Positions 28,118 through 40,241 of a DNA stretch of 47,171 nt are shown one piece after another. The notes beneath the pieces were generated by a model. That model saw nothing but the letters and a program-made list of their open reading frames with translations. It made no database searches and was not told where the DNA came from. The stretch is from Candidatus Methanophaga sp. AG-394-G06 (lineage in GTDB: Archaea; Halobacteriota; Syntropharchaeia; Alkanophagales; Methanospirareceae): assembly GCA_009903405.1 (NCBI GenBank), contig PRCZ01000007.1, forward strand, positions 1-47,171, read 5' to 3'. The position numbers and the translations under genes were made by a program. Positions within the stretch are counted from its first letter, which is position 1; each line of letters begins with the position of its first letter.

Positions 28118-28648
28118 TCAGCGAACTAAACCCCTCCCCTTTTTTCCTGCTGAGGTCAGCCCTCTAAAAACCCTTCGTGTATTCGCGGGATTAGCAACCC
28201 AATTCAGATTCTTATCCGATTTTATCACGGGATTAGTAGGCTCGACGAGGATTATTTCATACCATTTCCTCTTTCCATCCTCCGCCACCCAGTAGGAATT
28301 AAGGACCTCCATGTTTGGATATTTTCTTGAAGTTCGCTCTTCTGCAATCCGCTGCAAGCTCTTCCCGGGCGTCAATTTATGTACGCCCATACCTTTAGTT
28401 GTCCTACCGTGTTTTGGTCGTGATTTCCTCCGCCCGCCTCTTCTTACCTTTGCTCTAACTATGATGATGCCCTGTTTCGCTTTATATCCTAAAGAGCGTG
28501 CTCTATCAAGTCTCGTTGGCCGTTCTAATCTTATAACTGCTGGCTCTCTCCTCCATCCCACTAATCTTTTCAGCCGGAGTTCTCGCATATGTGCTGCTAC
28601 TGGCCTCTTCCACGTATCGCTTATATATCCATAAAATGACTTTGCCAT
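28118..28648 (-). CDS. rpl15e: 50S ribosomal protein L15e
   Basis: [56 protein letters not shown]. Confidence 0.97.
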   Translation of the reverse strand: MAKSFYGYISDTWKRPVAAHMRELRLKRLVGWRREPAVIRLERPTRLDRARSLGYKAKQGIIIVRAKVRRGGRRKSRPKHGRTTKGMGVHKLTPGKSLQRIAEERTSRKYPNMEVLNSYWVAEDGKRKWYEIILVEPTNPVIKSDKNLNWVANPANTRRVFRGLTSAGKKGRGLVR

Positions 28649-28768
28649 TTTTTCTGTTCTCCCTGAACTTTAATAATATAATATAAGAAAGGAAAATAAA
28701 GATATATGCTATCCTATTATTCTATACTACTATAAAATACTCGATACGGGTAGCAAGTAGCGCAGTAA

Positions 28769-29259
<491 letters not shown>

Positions 29260-29271
29260 AGCAAAGAAGCG

Positions 29272-29357
29272 GCCGAGGTAGCTTAGCGGACTAAAGCGCC
29301 GGCCTTGAGAGCCGGTGTCCCACAAGGGACACAGGGGTTCGAATCCCTTCCTCGGCG
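29272..29357 (+). tRNA. tRNA-Ser (anticodon TGA)
   Basis: Acceptor GCCGAGG/CCTCGGC, anticodon loop CTTGAGA, long variable arm TGTCCCACAAGGGACA, T-loop GGTTCGAATCC. Confidence 0.93.
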
Positions 29358-29403
29358 TTCGCTCAGGGTATAACTCGACTATTGTGCAGGTGCAAAAGTA
29401 AAA

Positions 29404-29829
29404 ATGGATGAATATATCAAATTCTTAGATAGGGTTTTGAAGCAATTACCAAGTACGAAAACTACGGATTCTCGTTTCTCTATACCTCAACTAAAGGTAT
29501 TTGTAGAGGGAAAGACCACCATATTCGACAATTTTGATGTTGTTTGCAATTACATAAATCGGGAACAGGAGCATGTAATGAAATTTTTATTAAATGAACT
29601 GGGGACAGCGGGTAAGATAATAGGAGATAGGGCAATTTTCCAGGGACGATTCAACACAAGTGAAATAGAGCATCAAATTCAGCGCTATTTGGATGAGTAT
29701 GTGCTGTGCTGGGAGTGTAAGAAGCCAGATACACACTTCACGAAGATGGATCGTGTGTGGGTGCTGAAATGTGATGCATGCGGCGCTATTCGACCTATTA
29801 TAAAAAGAAAAGGCATGAAAGTCAAATAA
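29404..29829 (+). CDS. eif2b: Translation initiation factor aIF2 subunit beta
   Basis: FSIPQLKVFVEGKTTIFDNFDVVCNYINREQEHVMKFLLNELGT; C-terminal CWECKKPDT..CDACGA zinc ribbon. Confidence 0.95.
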   Translation: MDEYIKFLDRVLKQLPSTKTTDSRFSIPQLKVFVEGKTTIFDNFDVVCNYINREQEHVMKFLLNELGTAGKIIGDRAIFQGRFNTSEIEHQIQRYLDEYVLCWECKKPDTHFTKMDRVWVLKCDACGAIRPIIKRKGMKVK

Positions 29830-30787
29830 TCCCTTTTTCTACTTCTATGCCCAATATGTCCCTCTCGCCGTAGAAAACGTCCTTAGCTATTTCTGCACAG
29901 CCTATCGCAGCACTGTACCTTGTCAATGTCTTGCTTTTAACATCCAAAAGTCGATTTATTCTCGCCGTTATACCTGCTTTTTCTCCCTCCGAGCCGGTCA
30001 AGAAAACTTCACCGTTGGGTACATCGTAATCACGCATGAGAACGCGCATCGCGGAAATCTCCATTGCAACAAACAAAGACAGTGCATCGGAAAACAACGC
30101 CTCGTCCTTTTCTTTCTGCCATCTCTTACGTAAGATGCCGGCATTCGAGAAAGCTTCGTTTGCGCTTAGCTCACCCTCGTCAATCAATCTCAAAAGCTGA
30201 AGGTCAATTGGTCCTTGATACAAGCCAGGTGCGAGGATACATGCATCTATCGCCCCTATTATTGTCCCTTTTGCAACAGCCATCGTAACGGTATTAGAGC
30301 TGATGTCAGAGAAAATGAAGTTCTCATTTCCCTTTTTATATATGTTATATGCAACACCCACCTTTTCTGGGCTCGCGCAATGAGAAAAGAACTTCATCCG
30401 AGGGTCTATTTTTTCGCTACCTGCATGTATGCCCGGTATCATTATCGTGGGTACTCCTGCATCTTTTATCGCATCAAACACCTTAGTGCCACCACCGATC
30501 CTTGTACCAGCACCTTTTTCACTTTTTAGCCCTCTATTCTTTACCTTTTTTATATTCTTTATAATGGAAAAATCATCACCCATAGAATAAGTCATGGCCG
30601 TTAATTTTATCTCTTCTATATCTAATCCAACCTCTACCGCTCTTATTATCTTCTCGCCGCTCATCTCTGCGGCAGCCTTTCGCGAAAGCTCGAAAACCGC
30701 TATATCTCGCCTTTTCCCATCTTCTAACCCTGCGAATCTTATTCCGACAGTACCATGATCCACGCCCACGAAAGTAGTATTAGACAT
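29822..30787 (-). CDS. Methanogenesis marker protein 12-like (BcrAD/BadFG-related)
   Basis: FVGVDHGTVGIRFAGLED, MTYSMGDDFSIIKNIKKVKNRG, GAGTRIGGGTKVFDAI, FLTGSEGEKAG. Confidence 0.85.
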   Translation of the reverse strand: MSNTTFVGVDHGTVGIRFAGLEDGKRRDIAVFELSRKAAAEMSGEKIIRAVEVGLDIEEIKLTAMTYSMGDDFSIIKNIKKVKNRGLKSEKGAGTRIGGGTKVFDAIKDAGVPTIMIPGIHAGSEKIDPRMKFFSHCASPEKVGVAYNIYKKGNENFIFSDISSNTVTMAVAKGTIIGAIDACILAPGLYQGPIDLQLLRLIDEGELSANEAFSNAGILRKRWQKEKDEALFSDALSLFVAMEISAMRVLMRDYDVPNGEVFLTGSEGEKAGITARINRLLDVKSKTLTRYSAAIGCAEIAKDVFYGERDILGIEVEKGII

Positions 30788-30825
30788 TGTTTTATTCCTA
30801 TGCTATCTATACTGCCACAATTCAC

Positions 30826-31281
30826 CTATTTGCGTTCTCGGAGCATTTTCACTACTTTTAAGGTTCGCCCTTTTTTGCATGCAACACTAGGATCATCGGT
30901 CACTTCTATTATAGTACCGCTATCCCCTTCTCTCAAACCCGCGGGGTGGCAAGAGTCATAAAGCTCGCAATCGGTTTCTTCGCATTTCGGTGATGTAAAA
31001 ACAATTTTAGAATTTTTGAAAGCGAATTTAGCATCTATCGCTACCGTTACAGGTGGTTCTATTACTTCTACTACACATACACCATTTTCGTGGATGTAAC
31101 AGTCATGCTTTATCACATCTCTTACTTTCTCTATCCGATATCTTCTGTCAATCGCGAGGGTCATGCAAGAATGTTTTAACTTGCACAACTCGCATCGCTC
31201 CGACAGCCCTAAAAAAAAGAACTCTTCTCCTACTTTTGCATATTTTGCACCGATTAACGTTACTATCCTTCCTTCTTCCAT
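30826..31281 (-). CDS. UPF0179 family protein
   Basis: LIGAKYAKVGEEFFFLGLSERCELCKLKHSCM; CDLY-type Cys cluster. Confidence 0.85.
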   Translation of the reverse strand: MEEGRIVTLIGAKYAKVGEEFFFLGLSERCELCKLKHSCMTLAIDRRYRIEKVRDVIKHDCYIHENGVCVVEVIEPPVTVAIDAKFAFKNSKIVFTSPKCEETDCELYDSCHPAGLREGDSGTIIEVTDDPSVACKKGRTLKVVKMLRERK

Positions 31282-31283
31282 CT

Positions 31284-32363
31284 TTATCCGGTCACCTCGG
31301 TAGCGAGTGCAAGTCTTTCTGCCGCTTCATGTGTGAGTCCCAAATCGCCTAATATCGTATACCTGCCAGGGTTTATCTCATGAGCGTGTGTCAGTGCTTC
31401 TACTATCTCTTCATCTGTAACGCCTAATTCTTTTGCGGTCGTTGGAGCGCCAATCTTACTCAGCACTTCTCGGATCCGCTGCCAGTTATTGCCATACAGA
31501 TAAGTCATCATTATGGTACCGACACCGCATTGTTCGCCATGTAACGCTGGTTTTTCCGCTATCATATCCAGAGCATGACTGAATTTATGCTCTGAGCCAG
31601 AAGCAGGTGCGGATGACCCGGCGATGCTTATTGCAACACCACTGGAAACCAATGCCTTTACTACCGTCCCGGTTGATTTTTCATCTTTTTTCATTATCTC
31701 ATTGACGTGCTCCATAATCATATTTGCAGTCATCTCAGAGAGGGCCGCGGCGTAACTGCTGAATTCCGCGTTCTTTATGCGGTCTGCAAGTTGCCAATCC
31801 CGGACAGCAGTATAGTTGGCAAGAATATCGCCACAGCCCGCAGCAGTAAACCTGTACGGGGCCGAAGCTAATATGGCTGTATCGGCAACAACCGCCAGTG
31901 GTGCATGCGTCTGAATGGAAACAGGACTGTTGCCCCTCTCCTTGTCCTTTATAGATGCCCTTGGCGATGCTATTCCATCGTGAGAAGCGATAGTAGGAAC
32001 AGCGATAAATGGTACGTGTAGCTCAAAAGCGGCTATTTTGCCTGTATCTATTTTAGTTCCTCCACCCACGCCGAGCATGAACTCAGCTTTATCTTCCAGA
32101 GCCCTTTTTTTCACGCTTTCTATACTTTCCCTATTTATAGAACTCACTTCTACCAGGTTGATTTCGTATCCTGAATCAGATAAAATCTCAAGCACACTCT
32201 CTCCCGCTATCTTTCTTGTCTTCCTGCCGGTAACAATAATGGCTCTTTTACCCATATCTAACTGCTTACACACGGTACCCACCTCTTGTAGCACGTCATG
32301 ACCAATCAGAACCTCTCGTGGTAATTGCATCCATTTCCCCTTTCCTATCACTTCTACGGTCAT
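31284..32363 (-). CDS. egsA: NAD(P)-dependent glycerol-1-phosphate dehydrogenase
   Basis: MQLPREVLIGHDVL, LGVGGGTKIDTGKIAA, VPTIASHDGIASPRASI, GSEHKFSHALD, HGEQCGVGTIMM. Confidence 0.95.
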   Translation of the reverse strand: MTVEVIGKGKWMQLPREVLIGHDVLQEVGTVCKQLDMGKRAIIVTGRKTRKIAGESVLEILSDSGYEINLVEVSSINRESIESVKKRALEDKAEFMLGVGGGTKIDTGKIAAFELHVPFIAVPTIASHDGIASPRASIKDKERGNSPVSIQTHAPLAVVADTAILASAPYRFTAAGCGDILANYTAVRDWQLADRIKNAEFSSYAAALSEMTANMIMEHVNEIMKKDEKSTGTVVKALVSSGVAISIAGSSAPASGSEHKFSHALDMIAEKPALHGEQCGVGTIMMTYLYGNNWQRIREVLSKIGAPTTAKELGVTDEEIVEALTHAHEINPGRYTILGDLGLTHEAAERLALATEVTG

Positions 32364-33127
32364 CCTTCTACAACCTCCAGCATTCCTACCTCGGGTGCAT
32401 AGCAATGCCCGCCCTCAATAAGCTCGTCAATTAGTTCCTCTACCCACGCTTCCTCAAACCCTTTCTTCATAAGCTCTTTTATTAATTTATCATGCTCCAT
32501 ACACTTAGTATTTTTTAATATCTCTAATATCATCTCCCTCGTCGTTTTACTGTGTTTCTGCCACACGTCATTTACCGCCGTTATCGCCATCTTCGCTAGT
32601 TCATCTAGCTTGTCATCACAAATCGCATAGTGCTCCTGCGCTTTCATAAAAGCGCCCGTTTTAGCATTGTCTTCACCAATGGCTAGGCTTTGGCAATCAA
32701 AAGAACGAGTTCGAAGCAATTCTAGACGCTCCATTGTCCTCTTTGCAGTGGTTAGTACCCAATTATTTCTTGTGTTTTCCTCTACCACCTCTACCTCTTC
32801 AGCCAGTACGCTAAAGTTCCCGGCACCTTCACGAGCATGCACGATACCGCTAAAAGCAACGAAGTCTCTTTTCTCGACTGTACTGTTGGTTATATATTGT
32901 TTATTTGTGTAGATATTAAGAGCGGCGGTCAAATCGTTTATTTTTATCCTGGCTATATTCCCCCTTTTCTCTACTTCTTCAACTTCTCCAACGCCAAAGA
33001 GTCTATTGCATCTCGCACAGGTAGGGGTAATAATGGTCGTCATCCCATTTTCCTTTATAATATAGTCGCTCTCCGATAGCTCTTCAAAAAACACTCTACA
33101 ATCGTACTTCCTCTTTTTCCCTCGCAT
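32360..33127 (-). CDS. Archaeal OB-fold/RPA-associated-type protein (tentative)
   Basis: 255 aa with TCARCNRLFGVG Cys pair, OB-like N-terminal half; 4-nt overlap with egsA. Confidence 0.45.
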   Translation of the reverse strand: MRGKKRKYDCRVFFEELSESDYIIKENGMTTIITPTCARCNRLFGVGEVEEVEKRGNIARIKINDLTAALNIYTNKQYITNSTVEKRDFVAFSGIVHAREGAGNFSVLAEEVEVVEENTRNNWVLTTAKRTMERLELLRTRSFDCQSLAIGEDNAKTGAFMKAQEHYAICDDKLDELAKMAITAVNDVWQKHSKTTREMILEILKNTKCMEHDKLIKELMKKGFEEAWVEELIDELIEGGHCYAPEVGMLEVVEG

Positions 33128-33145
33128 GTCACAACTAACTAAAAA

Positions 33146-33946
33146 TTAAGAAAATGTGATGGCTGCGTATCCGACAACGCTGGACCGATCACCAGTGCTG
33201 TCACCGCTTGTTGCGTATCTCACTAATTCCCCTGCCCTTGCACCGAGTCTTTTTGCCGCGTGCATCACTGCTGCAATCGGTCCAATGCCACATGCTGTCA
33301 CATTTCGTGCATAGACCCTATTGTAGAACTTAGATACATCTAACTCTTTTATCGCTTCGATTACGTATTCGTCCTTATCCCTTGCTATCCCCTCGGGTTC
33401 ATAATGGGTAAAATCCGAAGATGCGAGCATAACCACTTTCTTATCCGTTTTTGCAATTGTGTCTGCTAACTCATTTCCTACCTCTTTCGCAGTCTCTTCG
33501 TCGCTTAAACTCATGCAAATAGGGACGAAAGTGAATTTTTCATGGAAGAGAAATTGAAGAAAAGGGAGTTGAACTTCTATGGCGTGCTCGTACCTATGCG
33601 CATTTTCATCAAGGTCTATAATCCGTTTTGGTAGTGCATCTACAAATGCTCTGTCTACATCTACCGCACCTAAAGGCGTTTCCCAGGTGTCCGTGGAAAC
33701 AGCAACGAGCGACCCTATGCCTTGATGATTAGGACCGAGGATAACAAAGATGTCCGCACTGGGAAGTTTGGCGTAGGCTCCCGCAGCTACACTGCACGAA
33801 TGCATATACCCTGCGTGAGGAACTACCGCACCGATAACACGCTCGTCTTCCTCTCTCGTTAGACCGGCGAAGCAATCATTTAACTGCCTTTCCAAACCTG
33901 CTCTTTCACCTTCATAAAAGGCTCCCGCCACTACCGGTCTTCTCAC
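33146..33946 (-). CDS. MEMO1 family protein (AmmeMemoRadiSam system protein B)
   Basis: MRRPVVAGAFYEGE, VVPHAGYMHSCSVAAGAY, ILGPNHQG, ASSDFTHYEP. Confidence 0.93.
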   Translation of the reverse strand: MRRPVVAGAFYEGERAGLERQLNDCFAGLTREEDERVIGAVVPHAGYMHSCSVAAGAYAKLPSADIFVILGPNHQGIGSLVAVSTDTWETPLGAVDVDRAFVDALPKRIIDLDENAHRYEHAIEVQLPFLQFLFHEKFTFVPICMSLSDEETAKEVGNELADTIAKTDKKVVMLASSDFTHYEPEGIARDKDEYVIEAIKELDVSKFYNRVYARNVTACGIGPIAAVMHAAKRLGARAGELVRYATSGDSTGDRSSVVGYAAITFS

Positions 33947-33988
33947 TTCTCAGCTCCCTATCCTACTCTAAGCCTACCCTAGCCTACC

Positions 33989-34612
33989 TTACATATCAGC
34001 CTCAAAATCCTCTACCGAGTAATTGAATATGAATTCTTCTTCTTTACCTACGCTACGGAGCCTCTCCCGCAGCATTTCTCTTGCAAGCAGCCAATAAACA
34101 GTGGCAAGCGCTTTCCTACCTTTGTTATTCGTGGGAATGATAAAATCTAAGTCAGAAGTAGAATTGTTTGTATCACATAGCGCCACGATGGGTAGACCTG
34201 CAGCCACGCCTTCCCTTAATGCCTGCTCGTCGGTCATTGGATCGGTCACGACCAGTATGGCAGGCTCAGTGAAGTATTCGCATCCGGGATTCGTTAAAGT
34301 TCCTGGTATGAACCTTCCGACTATTGCCGCAGCCCCCGTAACCTCCGCGAACATGCTCACTGGACGATGCCCATATTCTCTTGACGATACAACTAATATG
34401 GAGGGCGGATCATAATTTGCCAAAAACCCTGCTGCTGACTTCAGTCGATCATCTAATGTTTCTATATCTAATAGATACAAACCGTCGGGTCTTGCCTGGT
34501 AGATAAATCTCTTCATATCTCCTGTTTTTTGCTGCGTTCCTATATGAACACCACTGGCTAAGTAATCAGGACTGGGTATTAATGTCTCTGTTTTTTCCGC
34601 TTCTTCTGCCAT
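33989..34612 (-). CDS. rps2: 30S ribosomal protein S2
   Basis: [76 protein letters not shown]. Confidence 0.97.
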   Translation of the reverse strand: MAEEAEKTETLIPSPDYLASGVHIGTQQKTGDMKRFIYQARPDGLYLLDIETLDDRLKSAAGFLANYDPPSILVVSSREYGHRPVSMFAEVTGAAAIVGRFIPGTLTNPGCEYFTEPAILVVTDPMTDEQALREGVAAGLPIVALCDTNNSTSDLDFIIPTNNKGRKALATVYWLLAREMLRERLRSVGKEEEFIFNYSVEDFEADM

Positions 34613-34653
34613 GTTTCTTTTACCTCATTCTATTAATCATAATACTGGCTTAA

Positions 34654-36666
<2,013 letters not shown>

Positions 36667-36792
36667 TTTTGATTGAACTTCCGGGAAAAGTTTAAAATTA
36701 TCAATGGCAGGGTAATAGCGATGAATCAATAATATTGAAGAATTCAAAAGGGGCGGTGGTTAATAGGACACCCATAGTAAGCGATACTGAAT

Positions 36793-36906
36793 ATTAGCTT
36801 AGCGGTTGTTTATGTTGATGAAACAAATGTTAATGAGAAGCTGCTAAGAGACGGATATGCAGAGGTTATGTATATTCCACCTTCTGAGTTCGATTTCCTG
36901 GAGTAG
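36793..36906 (+). pseudogene. C-terminal remnant of a staphylococcal nuclease-like protein
   Basis: ISLAVVYVDETNVNEKLLRDGYAEVMYIPPSEFDFLE*. Confidence 0.55.
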
Positions 36907-37107
36907 GTAGCGGATTATACGCCTTCGTCAAGTCCAATGCTTTCGCCAACACCTACCCTTTTGGATTAGGCGAAGAGGTCATGTGTATTAATTTAATAAA
37001 ATAACACGCATTGATCTTGCAGATAAGCTAAAAATAGGAAAATATACTTATATGGGATGAATACCCAAGATAAAATCAAAATGATTGTTAATTGAGTGAT
37101 ATGAAAG

Positions 37108-38940
37108 ATGGATAAAAGATATGGTATACTAATTGTAAGCGTTACGACTTTGGTTCTATGCTTTGTGGGAACTGCATCGGCAACGAACTGGTCTGTGGAT
37201 GGCAGCGGCGGGGCAGATTTCATAGGGATACAAGATGCGATAAATAATGCTAAGGATGGCGATACGATATTAGTTTATTCCGGTATTTACTACGAGAATA
37301 TGTATGTGGATAAATCGGTTACGCTAAGGGGGATTGATCAACCAGTTGTGGATGCCAGAGGAAGTGATAGTGCGATTACATTAACTGCGGATGGAATTAC
37401 GCTTGTAGGATTCAATGCAACAAACTCTGGAAGTTCGTGGAGCGATGTTGGGATCAAGGTAGCCTCAAGCAATAACACCATAACAGGCAACAATGTCCGC
37501 AACAACAATGGGTACGGAATCAGCCTCTCCTCTTCCAGCAACAACACAATTACAGGCAACAATGTCTGCAACAACAGCTATAACGGCATCTACCTCTCCT
37601 CTTCCAGCAACAACACAATTACAGGCAACAACACAATTACAGGCAACAATGTCTGCAACAACAATGGCGTCGGCATCAGCCTCTTCTCTTCCCGTAACAA
37701 CACCATAACAGGCAACAATGTCAGCAACAACAACTATGACGGCATCCGCCTCTACTATTCCAGCAACAACAACACAATTACAGGCAATGTATTTGTAAAT
37801 GATGGTCTTTTTGTTCTTTATTCCTATCAAAATACCGTGGAAGACAATACAGTAAATGGTAAACCTCTTGTTTATCTTGAAGAGGTATCGGATTACAAAG
37901 TTGAAGATGCTGGACAGGTCATAATTGTTAATTGTAACAATATCACTATAGAAAATCTTGATTTATCTAATACATGCGGTGGCATCGCACTCTGGAAGAC
38001 AGAAAACAGTAAAATGTCAAACAACACAGTATGCAACAACAACAGGGGCGGCATCTCCCTCAAATCTTCCAGCAACAACACAATTACAGGCAACAATGTC
38101 TGCAACAACAACTGGGACGGCATCAGCCTCTCCTATTCCAGCAACAACAACACAATAACAGGCAACAATGTCTGCAACAACAACAGGGGCGACCTCAGCC
38201 CCTCCTGGGGCGGCATCGGCCTCTACTATTCCAGCAACAACAACACCATCACAGGCAATGTATTTCTAAATGATGGTCTTTCTGTTTATTCTTCCTATCA
38301 AAATACCGTGGAAGACAATACAGTAAATGGTAAACCTCTTGTTTATCTTGAAGAGGTATCGGATTACAAAGTTGAAGATGCTGGACAGGTCATAATTGTT
38401 AATTGTAACAATATCACAGTGGAAAATCTTGTTTTATCTAATACAAGCCGTGGCATCGCACTCTGGAAGACAGAAAACAGTAAAATATCAAACAATAAAG
38501 TATGCAACAACAGCGGTGACGGTATCGGCCTCGACGATTCCAGCAACAACACAATCACAGGCAACAATGTCAGCAACAACGAGGAAGGCATCAGCCTCGG
38601 CGATTCCAGCAACAACAGCATAACAGGCAACAATGTCAGCAACAACGAGGAAGGCATCAACCTCTGGGATTCCTGCAACAACACAATCTACTTCAACAAC
38701 TTCATAAACAACACCGATAATGTCGATTATTATAAATCAACCAACATCTGGAACTCGACATTGGAAATAACCTACACTTATGATGGAACAACTTACAAAA
38801 GCTACTTAGGCAACTACTGGGATGATTACGAAGGAACTGATGCAGATGGAGATGGAATTGGAGACACACATTACAGCACATATTCTAAAAGTGATGATTA
38901 TCCCTTAATGAAGCCTATTGAGAACTATATTCTTCCCTGA
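37108..38940 (+). CDS. NosD-like right-handed parallel beta-helix surface protein
   Basis: Signal peptide; many SSNNTITGNNVxNNxxGIxL repeats; C-terminal NYWDDYEGTDADGDGIGDTHY. Confidence 0.93.
   Translation: MDKRYGILIVSVTTLVLCFVGTASATNWSVDGSGGADFIGIQDAINNAKDGDTILVYSGIYYENMYVDKSVTLRGIDQPVVDARGSDSAITLTADGITLVGFNATNSGSSWSDVGIKVASSNNTITGNNVRNNNGYGISLSSSSNNTITGNNVCNNSYNGIYLSSSSNNTITGNNTITGNNVCNNNGVGISLFSSRNNTITGNNVSNNNYDGIRLYYSSNNNTITGNVFVNDGLFVLYSYQNTVEDNTVNGKPLVYLEEVSDYKVEDAGQVIIVNCNNITIENLDLSNTCGGIALWKTENSKMSNNTVCNNNRGGISLKSSSNNTITGNNVCNNNWDGISLSYSSNNNTITGNNVCNNNRGDLSPSWGGIGLYYSSNNNTITGNVFLNDGLSVYSSYQNTVEDNTVNGKPLVYLEEVSDYKVEDAGQVIIVNCNNITVENLVLSNTSRGIALWKTENSKISNNKVCNNSGDGIGLDDSSNNTITGNNVSNNEEGISLGDSSNNSITGNNVSNNEEGINLWDSCNNTIYFNNFINNTDNVDYYKSTNIWNSTLEITYTYDGTTYKSYLGNYWDDYEGTDADGDGIGDTHYSTYSKSDDYPLMKPIENYILP
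37783..38025 (+). repeat. 243-bp internal direct repeat, copy 1
   Basis: Nearly identical to 38253-38495 (GGCAATGTATTT.TAAATGATGGTCTTT...AAAAT.TCAAACAA). Confidence 0.9.
38253..38495 (+). repeat. 243-bp internal direct repeat, copy 2
   Basis: See copy 1. Confidence 0.9.
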
Positions 38941-39415
38941 TCAGCACCCACATAACTGCCTACAACCGGCTGATTTTTTGTTTGCTATTGCATTGAACTT
39001 ATTATTATGTAACAAGGTTAATTTTTGTGGTGCCAGGCCTGCTGATCCACCAGAGCTCATGATCCCGATCCAAAACAAATTATACATTTGTAGAACAGCA
39101 AAAAGTGCGCAGTTTTTAACATGTTGAAAACGGTCGCAAAACGGTCATAGAATGGCGGAGCGAAGAGAGAAGAAAAAGAAAAAATGACGAGTTTAATGGG
39201 ATTTGGAGTGATTATAGAAGAATAAACATAGGGGCGGTGATTAAAAGGGGTACTTTTTAAGTTTTTCTACCTGATTCTCTTGAGGCATATGTTTTAATGT
39301 CCCTAAGAGCGGTTTAAATATTGAAAAGATAAGTTTTATAAAGGGTACTGCTCAATTTGTACAATGAGTGGTGAATTTTAACAAAACCCCACCATAAACG
39401 TAGTTAAGAGGTAAA

Positions 39416-39829
39416 ATGGCAAAAAATAAAATGTATTGGTTCTACAATCCACCTAAACCGCCCAAACCCAAAGTTCCAGAGTTAATGAAAATTGAAGTAA
39501 AGAAAGTAGGTGATGAACTCATTGAATCAGTTTTGAAACCTAAATTCATTGAGCCTAATCCAAAAGAAAAGCGCTTTAATTACATCGTGGATATTTTTAC
39601 GAAGTGGTATCGCAACTATTTCTATTTTTATGCAAAATATCATTCCCCTGGCCCAGATGCCATAGAACCTTTTTTTGAGACAGGGTTTGCCCTGATGGAA
39701 TTTGTCAGTAAAAACCGGTTTAATTTGTCGTATATGAGGCACACAGGGAAGTGGTGGGAGATTTATCCGGATTTGACTCTAGATGAATGTATGAACGCTA
39801 TTAGGGAAGAGCCACATTTTATGCCATAA
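39416..39829 (+). CDS. Hypothetical protein
   Basis: 137 aa aromatic-rich ORF with TATA-like AAGTTTTATAAAG upstream (about 39330). Confidence 0.6.
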   Translation: MAKNKMYWFYNPPKPPKPKVPELMKIEVKKVGDELIESVLKPKFIEPNPKEKRFNYIVDIFTKWYRNYFYFYAKYHSPGPDAIEPFFETGFALMEFVSKNRFNLSYMRHTGKWWEIYPDLTLDECMNAIREEPHFMP

Positions 39830-39864
39830 ATATCTCAATATATTTAGATTACATAGTTTATACT

Positions 39865-40086
39865 ATGTCTGAAGTATTCTCAATTCGTATACCAGGAGAG
39901 CTGAAGGGGATGATGCGTGAAGAGGAAGTAGATTGGGCGAGCTTTGTAAGAGGCACGGTGGAGGCGAAGGTGAGAGAGGAGAAGAGGAAGAACGCGATGA
40001 AGTTGATGGATGAGTCAAGGAGAAAGACGAGAAGTGTAAAATTTAACGCCGTTGAAGTCATCAGAACTTTAAGGAACGAGAGATGA
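39865..40086 (+). CDS. VapB-like antitoxin
   Basis: MSEVFSIRIPGELKGMMREEEVDWASFVRGTVEAKVREEKRKNAMK..MDESR; followed by a PIN fragment. Confidence 0.7.
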   Translation: MSEVFSIRIPGELKGMMREEEVDWASFVRGTVEAKVREEKRKNAMKLMDESRRKTRSVKFNAVEVIRTLRNER

Positions 40087-40238
40087 AGAATGTCTTCGAG
40101 CATGGCAGGAAGTTTGGAATAACGTTTTACGATGCCGTATATGTTACTTTAGCGGAGAAGGAAGATTGCAAACTAATAACTGCGGATGCTAAGCTTCAAA
40201 GGAACGTGGGGGGGCGCACAGATGTGGAGTTATTGTAA
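40083..40238 (+). pseudogene. Truncated PIN-domain toxin (C-terminal half of VapC)
   Basis: MKNVFEHGRKFGITFYDAVYVTLAEKEDCKLITADAKLQRNVGGRTDVELL*; overlaps the antitoxin stop. Confidence 0.7.
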
Positions 40239-40241
40239 AAG

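Noticed and set aside
37958-38273. Gln-rich ORFs on plus strand
   Set aside because: Alternative-frame translations of AAC/CAA repeats inside the beta-helix gene.
37440-38700. CRISPR-like or satellite array in the AAC-rich repeats
   Set aside because: In-frame NosD-type beta-helix coding repeats, irregular spacing.
37108-38940. True NosD of a nitrous oxide reductase cluster
   Set aside because: Only the repeat fold matches; no nosZ/nosF/nosY neighbours.
38918-39127. 69-aa ORF
   Set aside because: Overlaps the end of the beta-helix gene, no start context or recognisable family.
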